From: G963665545 sp963665545
GTDB lineage: Bacteria > Pseudomonadota > Gammaproteobacteria > Xanthomonadales > SZUA-36
DNA: 64,000 bases
Assembly: GCA_963665545.2 (NCBI GenBank)
Contig: CAXXKZ010000004.1
Coordinates: 682,001-746,000 of the forward strand
Direction of reading: 5' to 3'
In this document: positions 25,600-34,947 of the stretch, piece after piece
Layout: each line of letters opens with the position of its first letter
Position numbering within the stretch: position 1 is the stretch's first letter
The notes under the pieces: generated by a model
What the model saw: only the letters and a program-made list of their open reading frames with translations
Database searches by the model: none
Told to the model about the DNA's origin: nothing
Program-made: the position numbers and the translations under genes

Positions 25600-27512
25600 T
25601 CGGATTCCGCCAGGTAAGACTCCAGCAACCTGGAGGACACCACGATCAGGTCGTAGTCGGTAATTATGCCGATAAGATTGCCGTCTCGTGTCACCGGCAG
25701 GCAGCCGACTTTATGCTCTCGCATCAATCGAATGGCCTCAACGGTTGGCGTTTCCGGGTCAACAGTTACCGGATGCGAGCGCATGATTTCGGACACTATC
25801 ACCTTTTCTTCCTGTCCGTACCGGCCTTCCGCAACCAGCCGCAACAGGGCGCGATGTGAAATCAATCCCACCAGCAAGCCCTTATCATTTTCCACCGGAA
25901 CGTGGCGTAGGTGCCGCCAGTCCATCAGCGAGGCGGCGAAATCGACGATGTCATCGGGCCGTACGGTGAACAGGTCAGTGGTCATGAATTGTCCGACGTA
26001 ACGATAACTCTCGCGCCAGTCTTCGCTCGAACAGAACTGCGCCAGCTCCCATTCGCTGATCGGCGTGCCGGTAACCTGCTGCTCCACTATGGACTTGGTC
26101 AAGCAGCGCAATACCTGGTCGCTGGTGCCTTGACCCTGCATGTTCTCGATTGACTCGAGTGCCCAGCGGGACCCCGTGCGGGGGATCGCAATGCGCGCTT
26201 CAATGACGCCCAGGTACCGGTCTATGTCGCCTGAGTCAATTCCTGATTTATTCAGACCCTCGCGCGCCAACGGCACCATTTGCTCCAGAATGAGGTCCTG
26301 CGCCGGCAAATAACTGTCGTCAAACCAGTTCATCTGGGCACGGATGCCGTCCCGGGCCGCCGCCAGGAAATTTGATTTTACGTTCTCAAAACGAAGATGG
26401 TCCCGAATATCTTCATAGTGCAGGGCCATTCCGGACATCATGCCGTAAAAGAACGCTGCATTGGCGACCTCGTCCAGAATGGTCGGACCCGACGGAATCA
26501 CGCGATTTTCGATGCGCAGATGTGGCACATTGTTGTGTACGCCGTAGCAGGGACGATTCCAGCGGTACACCGTGCCATTGTGCAGGCACAGTGCATTCAG
26601 CGACGGGATGATGCCGCTGTCCAGCATATCCATCGGGTCTTTCTCCGTTTCGGTTGTCAGAACGACACGAAACCTGGCGATGTCCTCCTTGAATATCTCG
26701 ACAACTGAATTGTCGATCCAGTGATCGCCGAAATGGACCCGCGGCTTCAGGCCCCGGGTTTGTTGCACTTCCGAGCGTGAGTCGACCGAGTTTTCAAACA
26801 CGGCGATCCTGGTCTCATGCCAGAGGCGCTTGCCCAGAAGTACTGGCGAATTAACCGACGCAGCCAGCAACGGCCCGGTCACCACCTGGGCAATATTGTA
26901 CAGCCGCGCGAACTCTTCAGGGCCAACCTGGAAATGCACCTGAAAGCTGGTATTGCAGGCCTCCAGCATGACATTATTGTGTTTAATAGTTAGTTGATCT
27001 ATACCATTGATTGTAAATTGAAATTCCTCGCCACGAAGCGCGCGGATAGAATCATTCAGGGCATGATAACGGGCTTTGGGCACCATTGAATCAAGGCCCA
27101 GGTTTTCGATCGTCAGGGTCGGCAGAATGCCCACCAGGGCAATACCGCTGCCCAGACTTGCCGCGCCCTGGCGGGCCAGATTATAGACTTCCTGCAACTC
27201 CTCTTCCATTAACTTCAGACAGTCACCACCCATCCTGTGCGGCGCCAGGTTGGCTTCCAAATTGAACAGACCCAACTCGTGAGTAAAGCGTTCATCGTCA
27301 ATGACCTCCAGCAGTTCCATCGCCCTTGGATCAGGCTGATGGGCGGAATTTATGATAAACATCTCCTGCTCGGCGCCAATTCGTCGAATGCCGGTTTCAA
27401 TGACCCCTCGGTCCAGCATGGCCTCGAGAGCCCGAACCTCCTGCAGAAGAGACTTCATAAAGGCCTGGTGGGCGGCCTCATCATCATTGGTTTTGACGTT
27501 CTGTTCACCCAT
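25596..27512 (-). CDS. Glutamate-cysteine ligase-like (GCS2) protein fused to two CBS domains
   Basis: Residues about 20-480 form a GCS2-type carboxylate-amine ligase domain: IGAEQEMFIIN, the acidic metal region FNLEANLAPHRMG, the HNNVMLEACNTSFQVHFQVG core, and RIENRVIPSGPTILDE. Residues about 510-638 hold a pair of CBS motifs (FMTTDLFTVRPDDIVDFA and IMRSHPVTVDPETPTVEA, with VGLISHRALLRL and IGIITDYDLIVVSS), which usually sense adenine nucleotides. The enzyme probably joins glutamate to an amine with ATP and may be gated by AMP/ATP through the CBS pair. Glutathione synthesis is one option, not proven. AAGGA precedes the start. It is coupled to the lipoprotein gene. Confidence 0.88.
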   Translation of the reverse strand: MGEQNVKTNDDEAAHQAFMKSLLQEVRALEAMLDRGVIETGIRRIGAEQEMFIINSAHQPDPRAMELLEVIDDERFTHELGLFNLEANLAPHRMGGDCLKLMEEELQEVYNLARQGAASLGSGIALVGILPTLTIENLGLDSMVPKARYHALNDSIRALRGEEFQFTINGIDQLTIKHNNVMLEACNTSFQVHFQVGPEEFARLYNIAQVVTGPLLAASVNSPVLLGKRLWHETRIAVFENSVDSRSEVQQTRGLKPRVHFGDHWIDNSVVEIFKEDIARFRVVLTTETEKDPMDMLDSGIIPSLNALCLHNGTVYRWNRPCYGVHNNVPHLRIENRVIPSGPTILDEVANAAFFYGMMSGMALHYEDIRDHLRFENVKSNFLAAARDGIRAQMNWFDDSYLPAQDLILEQMVPLAREGLNKSGIDSGDIDRYLGVIEARIAIPRTGSRWALESIENMQGQGTSDQVLRCLTKSIVEQQVTGTPISEWELAQFCSSEDWRESYRYVGQFMTTDLFTVRPDDIVDFAASLMDWRHLRHVPVENDKGLLVGLISHRALLRLVAEGRYGQEEKVIVSEIMRSHPVTVDPETPTVEAIRLMREHKVGCLPVTRDGNLIGIITDYDLIVVSSRLLESYLAESD

Positions 27513-27650
27513 CTGAGGAATCCTTCAAGCGTTTCCTTCCACCTGATGATATCAATTGTGTCGCCGTGGCGCTTCTGCACCAGAGCATGAAACTTGCTGA
27601 TGAGCCGCCAGGTGTGCTGCAATGGCCGCAATAAACCATCATCAATAATT

Positions 27651-29357
27651 ATGACCAAAAACCAACACACACAAAGTCCTTTGGACAAGCCCTGGCTGAA
27701 TAGCTACCCGTCGGGTGTTCCCGCGGAAATCGATTTATCCGCGTACCGCTCCATCGTCGAAATTTTCGACGCCAGCTTCTCCAAATACCGGAATCAAACC
27801 GCGTTTATTAACGAAAACACCCACCTGAGCTTCGAGGAATTAGATCACCTCAGCGATGGCTTTGCCGCCTGGCTGCAACATCACGGCCTTGAAAAAGGCG
27901 ACCGCGTCGCCGTGATGATGCCTAATATTCTGCAGTATCCGATTGTGATTTTGGGTGTGCTCAAAGCCGGCATGGTGGTGGTCAATACCAACCCGCTTTA
28001 CACTGCTCGCGAGCTCAAGCACCAGCTCTCAGACTCGGGGGCGCGCGCCATGGTCGTGTTTGAGCACGCCGCACACGTGTTGCAGGAGGTTACACATGAC
28101 GTCCCGATCGAGTGCATCATCACCACCGCAGTGGGCGACATGCATGCCTGGCACAAGAGACTGCTGTTCAAGGTACTCACCCGATATATTCTCAGGCAGG
28201 TGCCAGCGTGGCAGCTGCCTGGATCCACCGCTTTCCTGGAGGTATTGAAAACGGGTAAAAGCCTGTCCCGACGTGTGGAAGATATCGAGCCTGAAGATAT
28301 TGCGTTCCTGCAGTACACCGGTGGCACGACCGGCGTGGCCAAAGGCGCGATGCTGACGCATCGCAATCTGGTAGCGAACACTTTGCAGTCCAAAGCCTGG
28401 ATGAAACCATCTGGAATCGGCAGCGAAACCGAGACGGTCATCACGGCGCTGCCGCTTTATCATATCTTCGCGCTAACCGCCAATTGCCTGGTATTTATTT
28501 GCCTGGGCGGTATCAACGTGCTGATCACCAACCCCAGGGACATGCCACGATTCGTGCGCACCCTCGGCCAGCGACGTTTCACGGTCATCACCGGGGTCAA
28601 TACGCTATACAACGGGCTGCTGAACACCGAAGGTTTTGCAGCGCTGGATTTTTCCGAATTGAAAGGTGCGCTGGGTGGCGGAATGGCGGTCCAAAGAGCC
28701 GTTGCAGAGAAATGGAAAGAGGTAACGGGCACCACGCTGGTTGAAGCCTATGGGCTCACGGAAACCTCACCTGCGGTCTGTATCAACCCGATGGATCTGA
28801 AGGACTACAACGGCGCTATTGGCTTGCCATTGTCTTCGACCGAATGCGCGATCATTGATGATGAGGGCGGTTTTCTGCCCCCCGGTGAATCCGGAGAGCT
28901 GGTCATTCGCGGCCCGCAAGTGATGAAGGGCTATTGGCAGCAACCGGAGGAAACCGCGAAAGTGTTAAGCCCCGACGGTTGGCTGCGCACCGGTGATATT
29001 GCGGTAATGCACCAGGACGGCTATTTTCGCATCGTTGATCGCAAGAAAGACATGATTCTGGTGTCCGGTTTCAATGTTTATCCCAACGAATTAGAAGATG
29101 TCATCGCCTCTCACCCCAAGGTCCTGGAAGTGGCGGCCATCGGCATTCCTGATGAACACTCGGGCGAGGTGGTCAAGATCTGCGTGGTCAAATCGGACGC
29201 ATCACTGACCACCGATGAACTCCAAGCCTGGTGCACAGAACAATTTACCGGCTATAAGCAACCCCGAGTCATCGAATTCTTCGATGAATTACCCAAGTCC
29301 AATGTCGGCAAAATACTGCGGCGCGAGCTACGCGAACTGAACGGCGCCACCGACTGA
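27651..29357 (+). CDS. fadD: Long-chain fatty acid-CoA ligase
   Basis: Activates long-chain fatty acids to acyl-CoA using ATP, feeding beta-oxidation. The 568-residue ANL-superfamily enzyme has the P-loop YTGGTTGVAKGAMLTH, EAYGLTETSPAVCINP, GWLRTGDIAVMHQDGYF, the hinge VDRKKDMILVSGFNVYPNELEDV and the C-terminal catalytic lysine in KSNVGKILRREL. The length fits FadD. The ATG at 27651 is chosen for family N-terminal length although the ribosome binding site is weak; an in-frame TTG-type extension to 27594 is unlikely. It is divergent from the GCS2-CBS gene. The gene name follows similarity; substrate chain length is inferred. Confidence 0.9.
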   Translation: MTKNQHTQSPLDKPWLNSYPSGVPAEIDLSAYRSIVEIFDASFSKYRNQTAFINENTHLSFEELDHLSDGFAAWLQHHGLEKGDRVAVMMPNILQYPIVILGVLKAGMVVVNTNPLYTARELKHQLSDSGARAMVVFEHAAHVLQEVTHDVPIECIITTAVGDMHAWHKRLLFKVLTRYILRQVPAWQLPGSTAFLEVLKTGKSLSRRVEDIEPEDIAFLQYTGGTTGVAKGAMLTHRNLVANTLQSKAWMKPSGIGSETETVITALPLYHIFALTANCLVFICLGGINVLITNPRDMPRFVRTLGQRRFTVITGVNTLYNGLLNTEGFAALDFSELKGALGGGMAVQRAVAEKWKEVTGTTLVEAYGLTETSPAVCINPMDLKDYNGAIGLPLSSTECAIIDDEGGFLPPGESGELVIRGPQVMKGYWQQPEETAKVLSPDGWLRTGDIAVMHQDGYFRIVDRKKDMILVSGFNVYPNELEDVIASHPKVLEVAAIGIPDEHSGEVVKICVVKSDASLTTDELQAWCTEQFTGYKQPRVIEFFDELPKSNVGKILRRELRELNGATD

Positions 29358-29412
29358 ACAGGCAACCCTTTGGAGCGAGTTTTAGCCACAGGGTTGGCAG
29401 CAGCCTGGGCGG

Positions 29413-30606
29413 CTATTTTGACGTTCGTTTAATGGTTTGGGCGTGGAAAATGGCGTCGCTGCCGAAGCGGTCGGCAATCTCATCGACGACGTGGTCAAGA
29501 TGACACGCTGTGGTGTCATCGAGCTGGTCCCCCTCCTTGATGCCCGATTCCAGTCCGCTGACACCCATTCCCAGCAAACGGACAGGGGTATTGAGGTGCG
29601 CTTTGCGCCAGGATTCAAACAAGGCGCGGGCCATGCGGTAAAGCGTACGGGTGCTGCTGGAGCCGGCGCGCAGGCTGCTGCTGCGGGTCACCGTGCGAAA
29701 ATGCCTGTCGCGAATTTTGACCACCACGGTGCGGGCCGTGAAACCCTGGGCACGAACCCGGCTGGACACCCGTTCAGCCTGCCGCTGCAATTCTGCACGC
29801 AGTTTATCAGGATTCAGAATATCCTCGTCAAAAGTAACCTCGTGGCTAATCGATTTATCCCGGACCTGGTGTGAAAATTCGCGTTCATCGAGGCCATTGG
29901 CCAGACGCTGGAAGTGCGCGGTTCGTTTACCGAGGACCGGCTCAAGAACAGAAACGTCCGCGACTCTCAGCTGACCAATGGTCAGCACGCCCAGCGCCCG
30001 CAGTTTAGGCGCCGTTTTTGCCCCGACTCCCCACAGGCGACTGATGGGCATGGGGTCAAGAAAGGCCAGCGCTTCATCGGCACGCACCAACAACAGACCA
30101 TCCGGCTTGCGGGCATCAGAGGCCAATTTGGCCAGAAACTTGTTGTGCGCCATGCCGACCGATGCGATCAGGCCGGTTTCCGCCCTGATGGTCTCCTTGA
30201 TGCGCCTGCCGATGACTTCGATACTGCCAAACAGTTTGAGGCTTGCGGTCACTTCCAGGAAGGCTTCATCAAGCGACAGGCCTTCAATCTGTGGCGTAAA
30301 TTTCTCGAAGCACTGAAAAATGGCCCGTGAGGCTGCCTGATAACGCCCCATACGTGGTCTGATGTAATGGGCCCGTGGACACAGCCTGCGCGCCCGCGCC
30401 ATCGGTATGGCCGAATGAACACCAAATTTACGCGCGGCATAATTCGCGGTCGCAACGACACCCCTGGGTCCCAGGCCACCGACGATGACCGGACTGCCCT
30501 TGAGCGCCGGATCGTCCCGTTCTTCCACTGCGCAGTAGAACGCATCCATGTCCACGTGAATGATTGCCCGCGGGGCTTCATTGATTTGATTTGCTACGGG
30601 AAACAC
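29413..30606 (-). CDS. dinB: DNA polymerase IV (Y family)
   Basis: Translesion polymerase of 397 residues, longer at the C terminus than E. coli DinB. Catalytic acidic residues are in IIHVDMDAFYCAVEERDDP and GLSLDEAFLEVT, with the Y-family VIVGG and ANYAARKFGVHSAIPM region and the helix-hairpin-helix ISRLWGVGAKTAPKLRALGV. The little-finger domain runs from about 240 to 345. The last 45 residues (DQLDDTTACHLDHVVDEIADRFG) are a common extension in this family. Translation starts at GTG 30606, only 20 bases from the divergent aminotransferase start. An SOS box was not recognised. Confidence 0.94.
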   Translation of the reverse strand: MFPVANQINEAPRAIIHVDMDAFYCAVEERDDPALKGSPVIVGGLGPRGVVATANYAARKFGVHSAIPMARARRLCPRAHYIRPRMGRYQAASRAIFQCFEKFTPQIEGLSLDEAFLEVTASLKLFGSIEVIGRRIKETIRAETGLIASVGMAHNKFLAKLASDARKPDGLLLVRADEALAFLDPMPISRLWGVGAKTAPKLRALGVLTIGQLRVADVSVLEPVLGKRTAHFQRLANGLDEREFSHQVRDKSISHEVTFDEDILNPDKLRAELQRQAERVSSRVRAQGFTARTVVVKIRDRHFRTVTRSSSLRAGSSSTRTLYRMARALFESWRKAHLNTPVRLLGMGVSGLESGIKEGDQLDDTTACHLDHVVDEIADRFGSDAIFHAQTIKRTSK

Positions 30607-30626
30607 TATGCATTCATTATATCCCC

Positions 30627-31769
30627 ATGAATGATAGCGCAGCGTCCGACGAATTTCCGATCCTCAAAAAAGGAATCTACGCCAACCACGCAGCGTTGGC
30701 GCCCTGGCCGCTTAGTGTTTCTGAGGCAGTGCAGGATTTTGCCGCAGAAAACGCCACGCTGGGTCCCAGCCAATACAGGCTCTGGGTCAAACGGGAAAGA
30801 CGGTTGAAGGACAACCTCGCGAAAATGATCACCGCCGAGTCCTGGAAAGACATTGCATTGTTGAAAAATACCACGGAAGGCATCTGCCTGGTGGCGGAGG
30901 GTCTGGACTGGCAACGAGGCGACAACATCGTGATACCCGCCCGGGAATTTCCCTCCAACCGGCTACCGTGGCTGGCCCAGCAGCGTCATGGAGTGGAAAT
31001 CAGGGAAATTGACGTCCGCGCCTCGGATGACCCGGAGGCTGCACTGCTCAATGCCATCGACGATCGGACCCGCGTTCTGTCAGTCAGCGCCATTGCCTGG
31101 GATAACGGACTGAAACTCAGCCTGCGACGGCTGGGCCGCGCCTGCCGACAAAACAACACGCTTTTTTTCGTCGACGCCATCCAGCGCCTCGGCATGCTGC
31201 CGCTGGATGTGGCGGCCTGCAACATCGATTGCCTGTGCGCAGACGCCCACAAATGGTTGCTGGGGCCGGAGGGCATCGCGGTGTTCTATTGCCATGAAGC
31301 GACCCGGCCACGCCTCAGGCTGCGCCAGCAGGGCTGGTACATGACCGATTACCCCTGGGCCTTCGAAAAGGAACCACTGCTGCCTTCAAAAAGCGCCAGG
31401 CGGTTCGAGGCCGGCAGCCCCAATTCCCTTGGGCAGGCAGCGTTTGACGCCTCCGTGAAGCTGCTGCTCAAATACGGCCTGGACCGGGTGGCGGGAAGGA
31501 ATCTTGAAAATACCGCGCGCCTGCTGGACGGGCTCAGGGCCCTGCAGGATATCGAAATCAGCAGCCCCGTGGATCCGCAGCGGCGTTCCGCGATCGTCTG
31601 CTTTCGACCGCTGCGGCAAAACGTTGGCACGCTGGTTCAGGCGCTGGCGGATGGAGGCGTGACCTGTGCGCAGCGAAGCGGGTCGATCCGGCTGTCGCTG
31701 CACTATTACCAGGGAAGGAAGGAATCCTCGAAATTGCTCAATATCGTCGAACTGGCACTAAAAGCCTGA
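30627..31769 (+). CDS. Class V aminotransferase-fold PLP enzyme
   Basis: The 380-residue PLP-dependent protein has an N-terminal YANHAALAPWP, the SVSAIAWDNGLKLSL region, the cofactor Asp in LFFVDAIQRLGMLPLDV and the Schiff-base lysine in CADAHKWLLGPEGIAVFY. The C-terminal domain ends with GSIRLSLHYYQG. This is the NifS/isopenicillin-epimerase-like branch, but no substrate-specific feature such as a cysteine-desulfurase mobile-loop cysteine is seen. Its start faces dinB across 20 bases. The function within the branch is open: aminotransferase, desulfurase-like enzyme or epimerase. Confidence 0.85.
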   Translation: MNDSAASDEFPILKKGIYANHAALAPWPLSVSEAVQDFAAENATLGPSQYRLWVKRERRLKDNLAKMITAESWKDIALLKNTTEGICLVAEGLDWQRGDNIVIPAREFPSNRLPWLAQQRHGVEIREIDVRASDDPEAALLNAIDDRTRVLSVSAIAWDNGLKLSLRRLGRACRQNNTLFFVDAIQRLGMLPLDVAACNIDCLCADAHKWLLGPEGIAVFYCHEATRPRLRLRQQGWYMTDYPWAFEKEPLLPSKSARRFEAGSPNSLGQAAFDASVKLLLKYGLDRVAGRNLENTARLLDGLRALQDIEISSPVDPQRRSAIVCFRPLRQNVGTLVQALADGGVTCAQRSGSIRLSLHYYQGRKESSKLLNIVELALKA

Positions 31770-31786
31770 ACAGGCCCAACTGCGAT

Positions 31787-32127
31787 TCACATGGTATGGG
31801 TTATTTTGTTGCTTTTGACCATTGACGCCAGATGCGACTCAATCACCGTGCGCGCATGGGCACCATCTGATGTATCGGCAAACTGGACGCCGATTCCTGC
31901 CTTGCGATTGCCGGCGGCGCCCTGAGGCGTGATCCAGACGACCTTGCCGGGAATCGGCAGGCGCTCTTCGAATTCCATCACCGTTAGCAGAAGAAAAACT
32001 TCGTCGCCGAGTTTGAAATTTTTGCCGCTGGGCACAAACAGGCCCCACCTTGTACGAAGGGCATATAGGCCTTGTATAGAGCGTGCCTGTCCGGTATCGA
32101 AAGTGAAAGAATGCCTTGTTGTGCCAT
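31787..32127 (-). CDS. PilZ-domain protein of the holB operon, frameshifted in this sequence
   Basis: From ATG 32127 the text reads MAQQGILSLSIPDRHALY and KAYMPFVQGG. It then needs one more base in the run at 32043-32046 to continue as GLFVPSGKNFKLGDEV, PIPGKVVWITPQGAAGNRKAGIGVQF and onward to the stop at 31787. The repaired product has 113 residues and matches the short PilZ proteins found after tmk-holB, which affect type IV pilus function. Without repair, neither frame gives a full protein; the uninterrupted frame extending to 32218 has an unrelated N terminus. An indel in a G-run is the simplest explanation. Confidence 0.85.
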
Positions 32128-32207
32128 GGTAGCTCCAGGTTCCGTACCTGCTGTGTCCGATGTCAGCGATGCGCGCGCGGGCAGGCACCGCTACTGGCCC
32201 GCCAGTC

Positions 32208-33287
32208 CTACTGGCCAAGCCGGGAATATTGTATCAGCCATTCCTGCAGAAGTAAGTCCTTACGCAAAGAGGTGGCAAGTAATCGTCGATTTTTGTCCGC
32301 CTGCAGCTGCAGCGCTCCGAGTTGACGTGCGAATTTCGCAGGCTCACCCCTGACGCCATTGGGGCTGTTCCCCGAAACGAGGTGGTTGCTGAGCTGATTG
32401 GCCGTCCCCACAGACAGCCAGGACCACAGCAACTTGGGATCGAGTTGTTCAGACAGGTCGGTCAACTGACTGACACCGGCCCTTCCTTCAAGCATGTTAT
32501 TCAGCCCTTGTGTCAGCTCGAGAAACTTTTCCCCGTTGCCCTCCTGCAACAGTTTCAGGCCCACCAACGGGCTGCCGGAAGCCGCCACAAGGGAAGAGGC
32601 AGCCAGCTTTTCATCCACACCACCCTGCGCCATCAACCACTTGATCCCGACATCCCGGGTGGGCAATCCCGCCGGCATCCCATGACAACGGCTACGAATG
32701 GTTGGCGCCAGTCGCGCCGGTTGATGGGACAGAAGAATCAGCACGGTCGCACCAACCGGTTCTTCGAGTGTTTTAAGTAAGGCATTGGCCGCGCTGCGGT
32801 TCATGGCTTCAGCCGGACTGATCAATGCCACTTTGTATGGCGAAAAAGATCTGGTCAGGACCAGGGTCGAAATCAACTCCCGAATCTGGTCGACGATGAT
32901 TTCAGTGCGAAACTTGTCGGAATTGGCTCTCAATTCAAAACTGATGCGGCGATAATCCGGGTGGGCCCCGCCCGCCAGCAGGCGGCATGATTGGCAGTTG
33001 CCGCAGGCGACGTCGCCTGCCCCTGCCCCTGAACCAGATGCAGATGCAGAGACAGAAAGTCCAGAATATTCCCCGGAATCTTCCGAATTTTCAGGCTGCT
33101 GGCAAAGCAGTGCGGCCACCATCAGCCTGGCCAGGTCGCCCTTGCCACTGCCTGCAGGGCCAGACAACAACAGCGCGTGCGGCAGCCTTTGCGCCTTGAC
33201 TTGCTTGCTGAATCCGTCCCAGGCCGGTTTCAACCACGGGTAGAGTTCATCTGGAGAGGAAATGGGCAAAATACCCTCTGTAGCCAT
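32208..33287 (-). CDS. holB: DNA polymerase III subunit delta prime
   Basis: Clamp-loader subunit of 359 residues. The N-terminal AAA+ fold shows LPHALLLSGPAGSGKGDLARLM, the zinc motif CGNCQSCRLLAGGAHPDYR and NRSAANALLKTLEEP, then IRSRCHGMPAG. Between the Walker A region and the zinc motif there is a low-complexity insert rich in Ser, Ala and Gly (about residues 68-92) not usual in the family. It follows tmk by one base and is followed by the PilZ gene, the standard order. It acts with DnaX and HolA in the replisome. Confidence 0.94.
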   Translation of the reverse strand: MATEGILPISSPDELYPWLKPAWDGFSKQVKAQRLPHALLLSGPAGSGKGDLARLMVAALLCQQPENSEDSGEYSGLSVSASASGSGAGAGDVACGNCQSCRLLAGGAHPDYRRISFELRANSDKFRTEIIVDQIRELISTLVLTRSFSPYKVALISPAEAMNRSAANALLKTLEEPVGATVLILLSHQPARLAPTIRSRCHGMPAGLPTRDVGIKWLMAQGGVDEKLAASSLVAASGSPLVGLKLLQEGNGEKFLELTQGLNNMLEGRAGVSQLTDLSEQLDPKLLWSWLSVGTANQLSNHLVSGNSPNGVRGEPAKFARQLGALQLQADKNRRLLATSLRKDLLLQEWLIQYSRLGQ

Positions 33288-33288
33288 T

Positions 33289-33912
33289 TCAGGGGTCCAA
33301 CCGTTCTTTCAGGGCAACCCGGATCTGGCCCCATACCTCGTCGGGCGGTGGGCTCGCATCAATGATGATGAAGCGCTCCGGAGCAGAAGCTGCGCGCTGC
33401 AGATAGGCTTCGCGCACGCGTTCAAAAAACTCAACCGTTTCGCGCTCGAAACGGTCTGCTGAGCTGCGTTTCGATGCCCTTTTCAAGCCCTCTTCCGGTG
33501 CCAGGTCGAGCAATAAGGTCAGATCAGGTTGCAGATCACCGTGTACGGTCTGCTCCAGCGCAGCGATAAGTCTGGTGTCCAATTGGCGGCCACCACCCTG
33601 GTAGGCCCAGGTAGCGTCAGTAAATCGATCGCAAAGAACGACTCGCCCCTGGCCCAAGGCAGGCCGGATCAGTTCGTCAAGATGTTGGGCCCGGGAGGCA
33701 AACATCAGTAACAATTCCGCATGGCTGCTCAATTCTGGATGTTTTTCATCGAGCACAATGCGACGAATCTTTTCCGCCAGTATTGTGCCGCCCGGTTCAC
33801 GCGTGCTGACCACGTCTTCCCCACGCTGAACAAGCCAGTCCCGGATATGCACCATCATGGTGCTTTTGCCTGCACCTTCGCCGCCTTCAACGGTTATAAA
33901 AATTGCTGTCAT
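33289..33912 (-). CDS. tmk: Thymidylate kinase
   Basis: Phosphorylates dTMP to dTDP. The 207-residue kinase has the P-loop FITVEGGEGAGKSTMMVHI, the DR motif VVLCDRFTDATWAYQGGGR with the thymidine-binding region, and the lid region RASKRSSADRFERE. It lies six bases downstream of mltG and one base upstream of holB in the mltG-tmk-holB-pilZ operon. Confidence 0.96.
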   Translation of the reverse strand: MTAIFITVEGGEGAGKSTMMVHIRDWLVQRGEDVVSTREPGGTILAEKIRRIVLDEKHPELSSHAELLLMFASRAQHLDELIRPALGQGRVVLCDRFTDATWAYQGGGRQLDTRLIAALEQTVHGDLQPDLTLLLDLAPEEGLKRASKRSSADRFERETVEFFERVREAYLQRAASAPERFIIIDASPPPDEVWGQIRVALKERLDP

Positions 33913-33918
33913 GTGAGC

Positions 33919-34947
33919 CTAGGGTTTCTGCAAAAGTTGCTGTACGGCTTTTTGATGTTGTTCCAAGGTGACGGAAAAGCGATGCCCGCCCTTTCCATCT
34001 GCGACAAAAAAAATCGCCTCACCGTCCTCAGGTTGCGCCGCCGCCAGAATGGAGGCCCGCCCGGCCAAGGCAATCGGTGTGGATGGCAGGCCATCACGGG
34101 TATAGGTGTTGTAAGGCGTGTCTGCTTGCAAGTCGCGTCGACGCAGATCTCCATCGAATTGCTCGCCCAGCCCATAGATCACGGTTGGATCGGTTTGCAG
34201 TCTCATTCCACGCATCAGACGGCGATGGAAAACGCCGGCAATTTTGGCCCGCTCACCGGCCACAGCCGTTTCCTTTTCAATAATCGAGGCCAGGATCAGC
34301 AGTTCAGTGGGGGATTGTAGTTGAGAATCTTCTCGCCGGCTCGACCACGCATCCCCGAGGACTTGCTGCAACGCACGATGCGAGCGGCGCAATATGTCGC
34401 GAATCCGCGCACTTTTGGTAAACAGGTAGGTTTCTGGCAGAAACCAGCCTTCCGGATGCTCGACATCGGCGGCGCGCAACATCTGGCGCACCCAAATATC
34501 CAATTCGTCCGTATCTGTCTCTGTCCAGGCTGCGCCAGCCAGCCGTTCATGGGTCGTGAGCGCATGGAGCAACTGGCGGTAGGTCCAGCCCTCTACGATG
34601 GTAAATCGGTGCTGCACGACCCGTGCGCTGGCCAGTAATTCCAGTAACCCCGGCGGCGTCAAACCGGAGGCCAAGTCAAACTCGCCAGTCTTGATGGTCA
34701 CTGCACTGCGGCGCAGCAGCAACCGCCAGCGCCAGTCGTTGCTGGTAATACCCATGGACGCCAGCCGCGACACCACGTTGCGGCTCGAGTCTCCGCTGAA
34801 TACTTCAATGATCTGACCACTCTCGGGCAATTTCAGTGGTGTGATCAGAAAGCTCTGGTATTGACGCCAAAGGAGGGTGGCGACCGCCAAGGCAACGATC
34901 AAGACCAACAGTGAGCCGGTCAGTGCAAGGCGTCTGACCCTTGTCAT
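33919..34947 (-). CDS. mltG: Endolytic murein transglycosylase MltG
   Basis: Inner-membrane enzyme that cleaves nascent glycan strands. The 342-residue protein has one N-terminal membrane anchor (about residues 10-28), an N-terminal LysM-like region and the YceG catalytic core. The core includes EGWFLPETYLF, the catalytic Glu in LILASIIEKETAVAGER, and LQTDPTVIYGLGEQFDGDL plus DTPYNTYTRDGLPSTPIALAG. The ATG at 34947 overlaps the pabC stop by one base (TGATG), indicating coupling; a TTG one codon earlier is also possible. Confidence 0.95.
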   Translation of the reverse strand: MTRVRRLALTGSLLVLIVALAVATLLWRQYQSFLITPLKLPESGQIIEVFSGDSSRNVVSRLASMGITSNDWRWRLLLRRSAVTIKTGEFDLASGLTPPGLLELLASARVVQHRFTIVEGWTYRQLLHALTTHERLAGAAWTETDTDELDIWVRQMLRAADVEHPEGWFLPETYLFTKSARIRDILRRSHRALQQVLGDAWSSRREDSQLQSPTELLILASIIEKETAVAGERAKIAGVFHRRLMRGMRLQTDPTVIYGLGEQFDGDLRRRDLQADTPYNTYTRDGLPSTPIALAGRASILAAAQPEDGEAIFFVADGKGGHRFSVTLEQHQKAVQQLLQKP

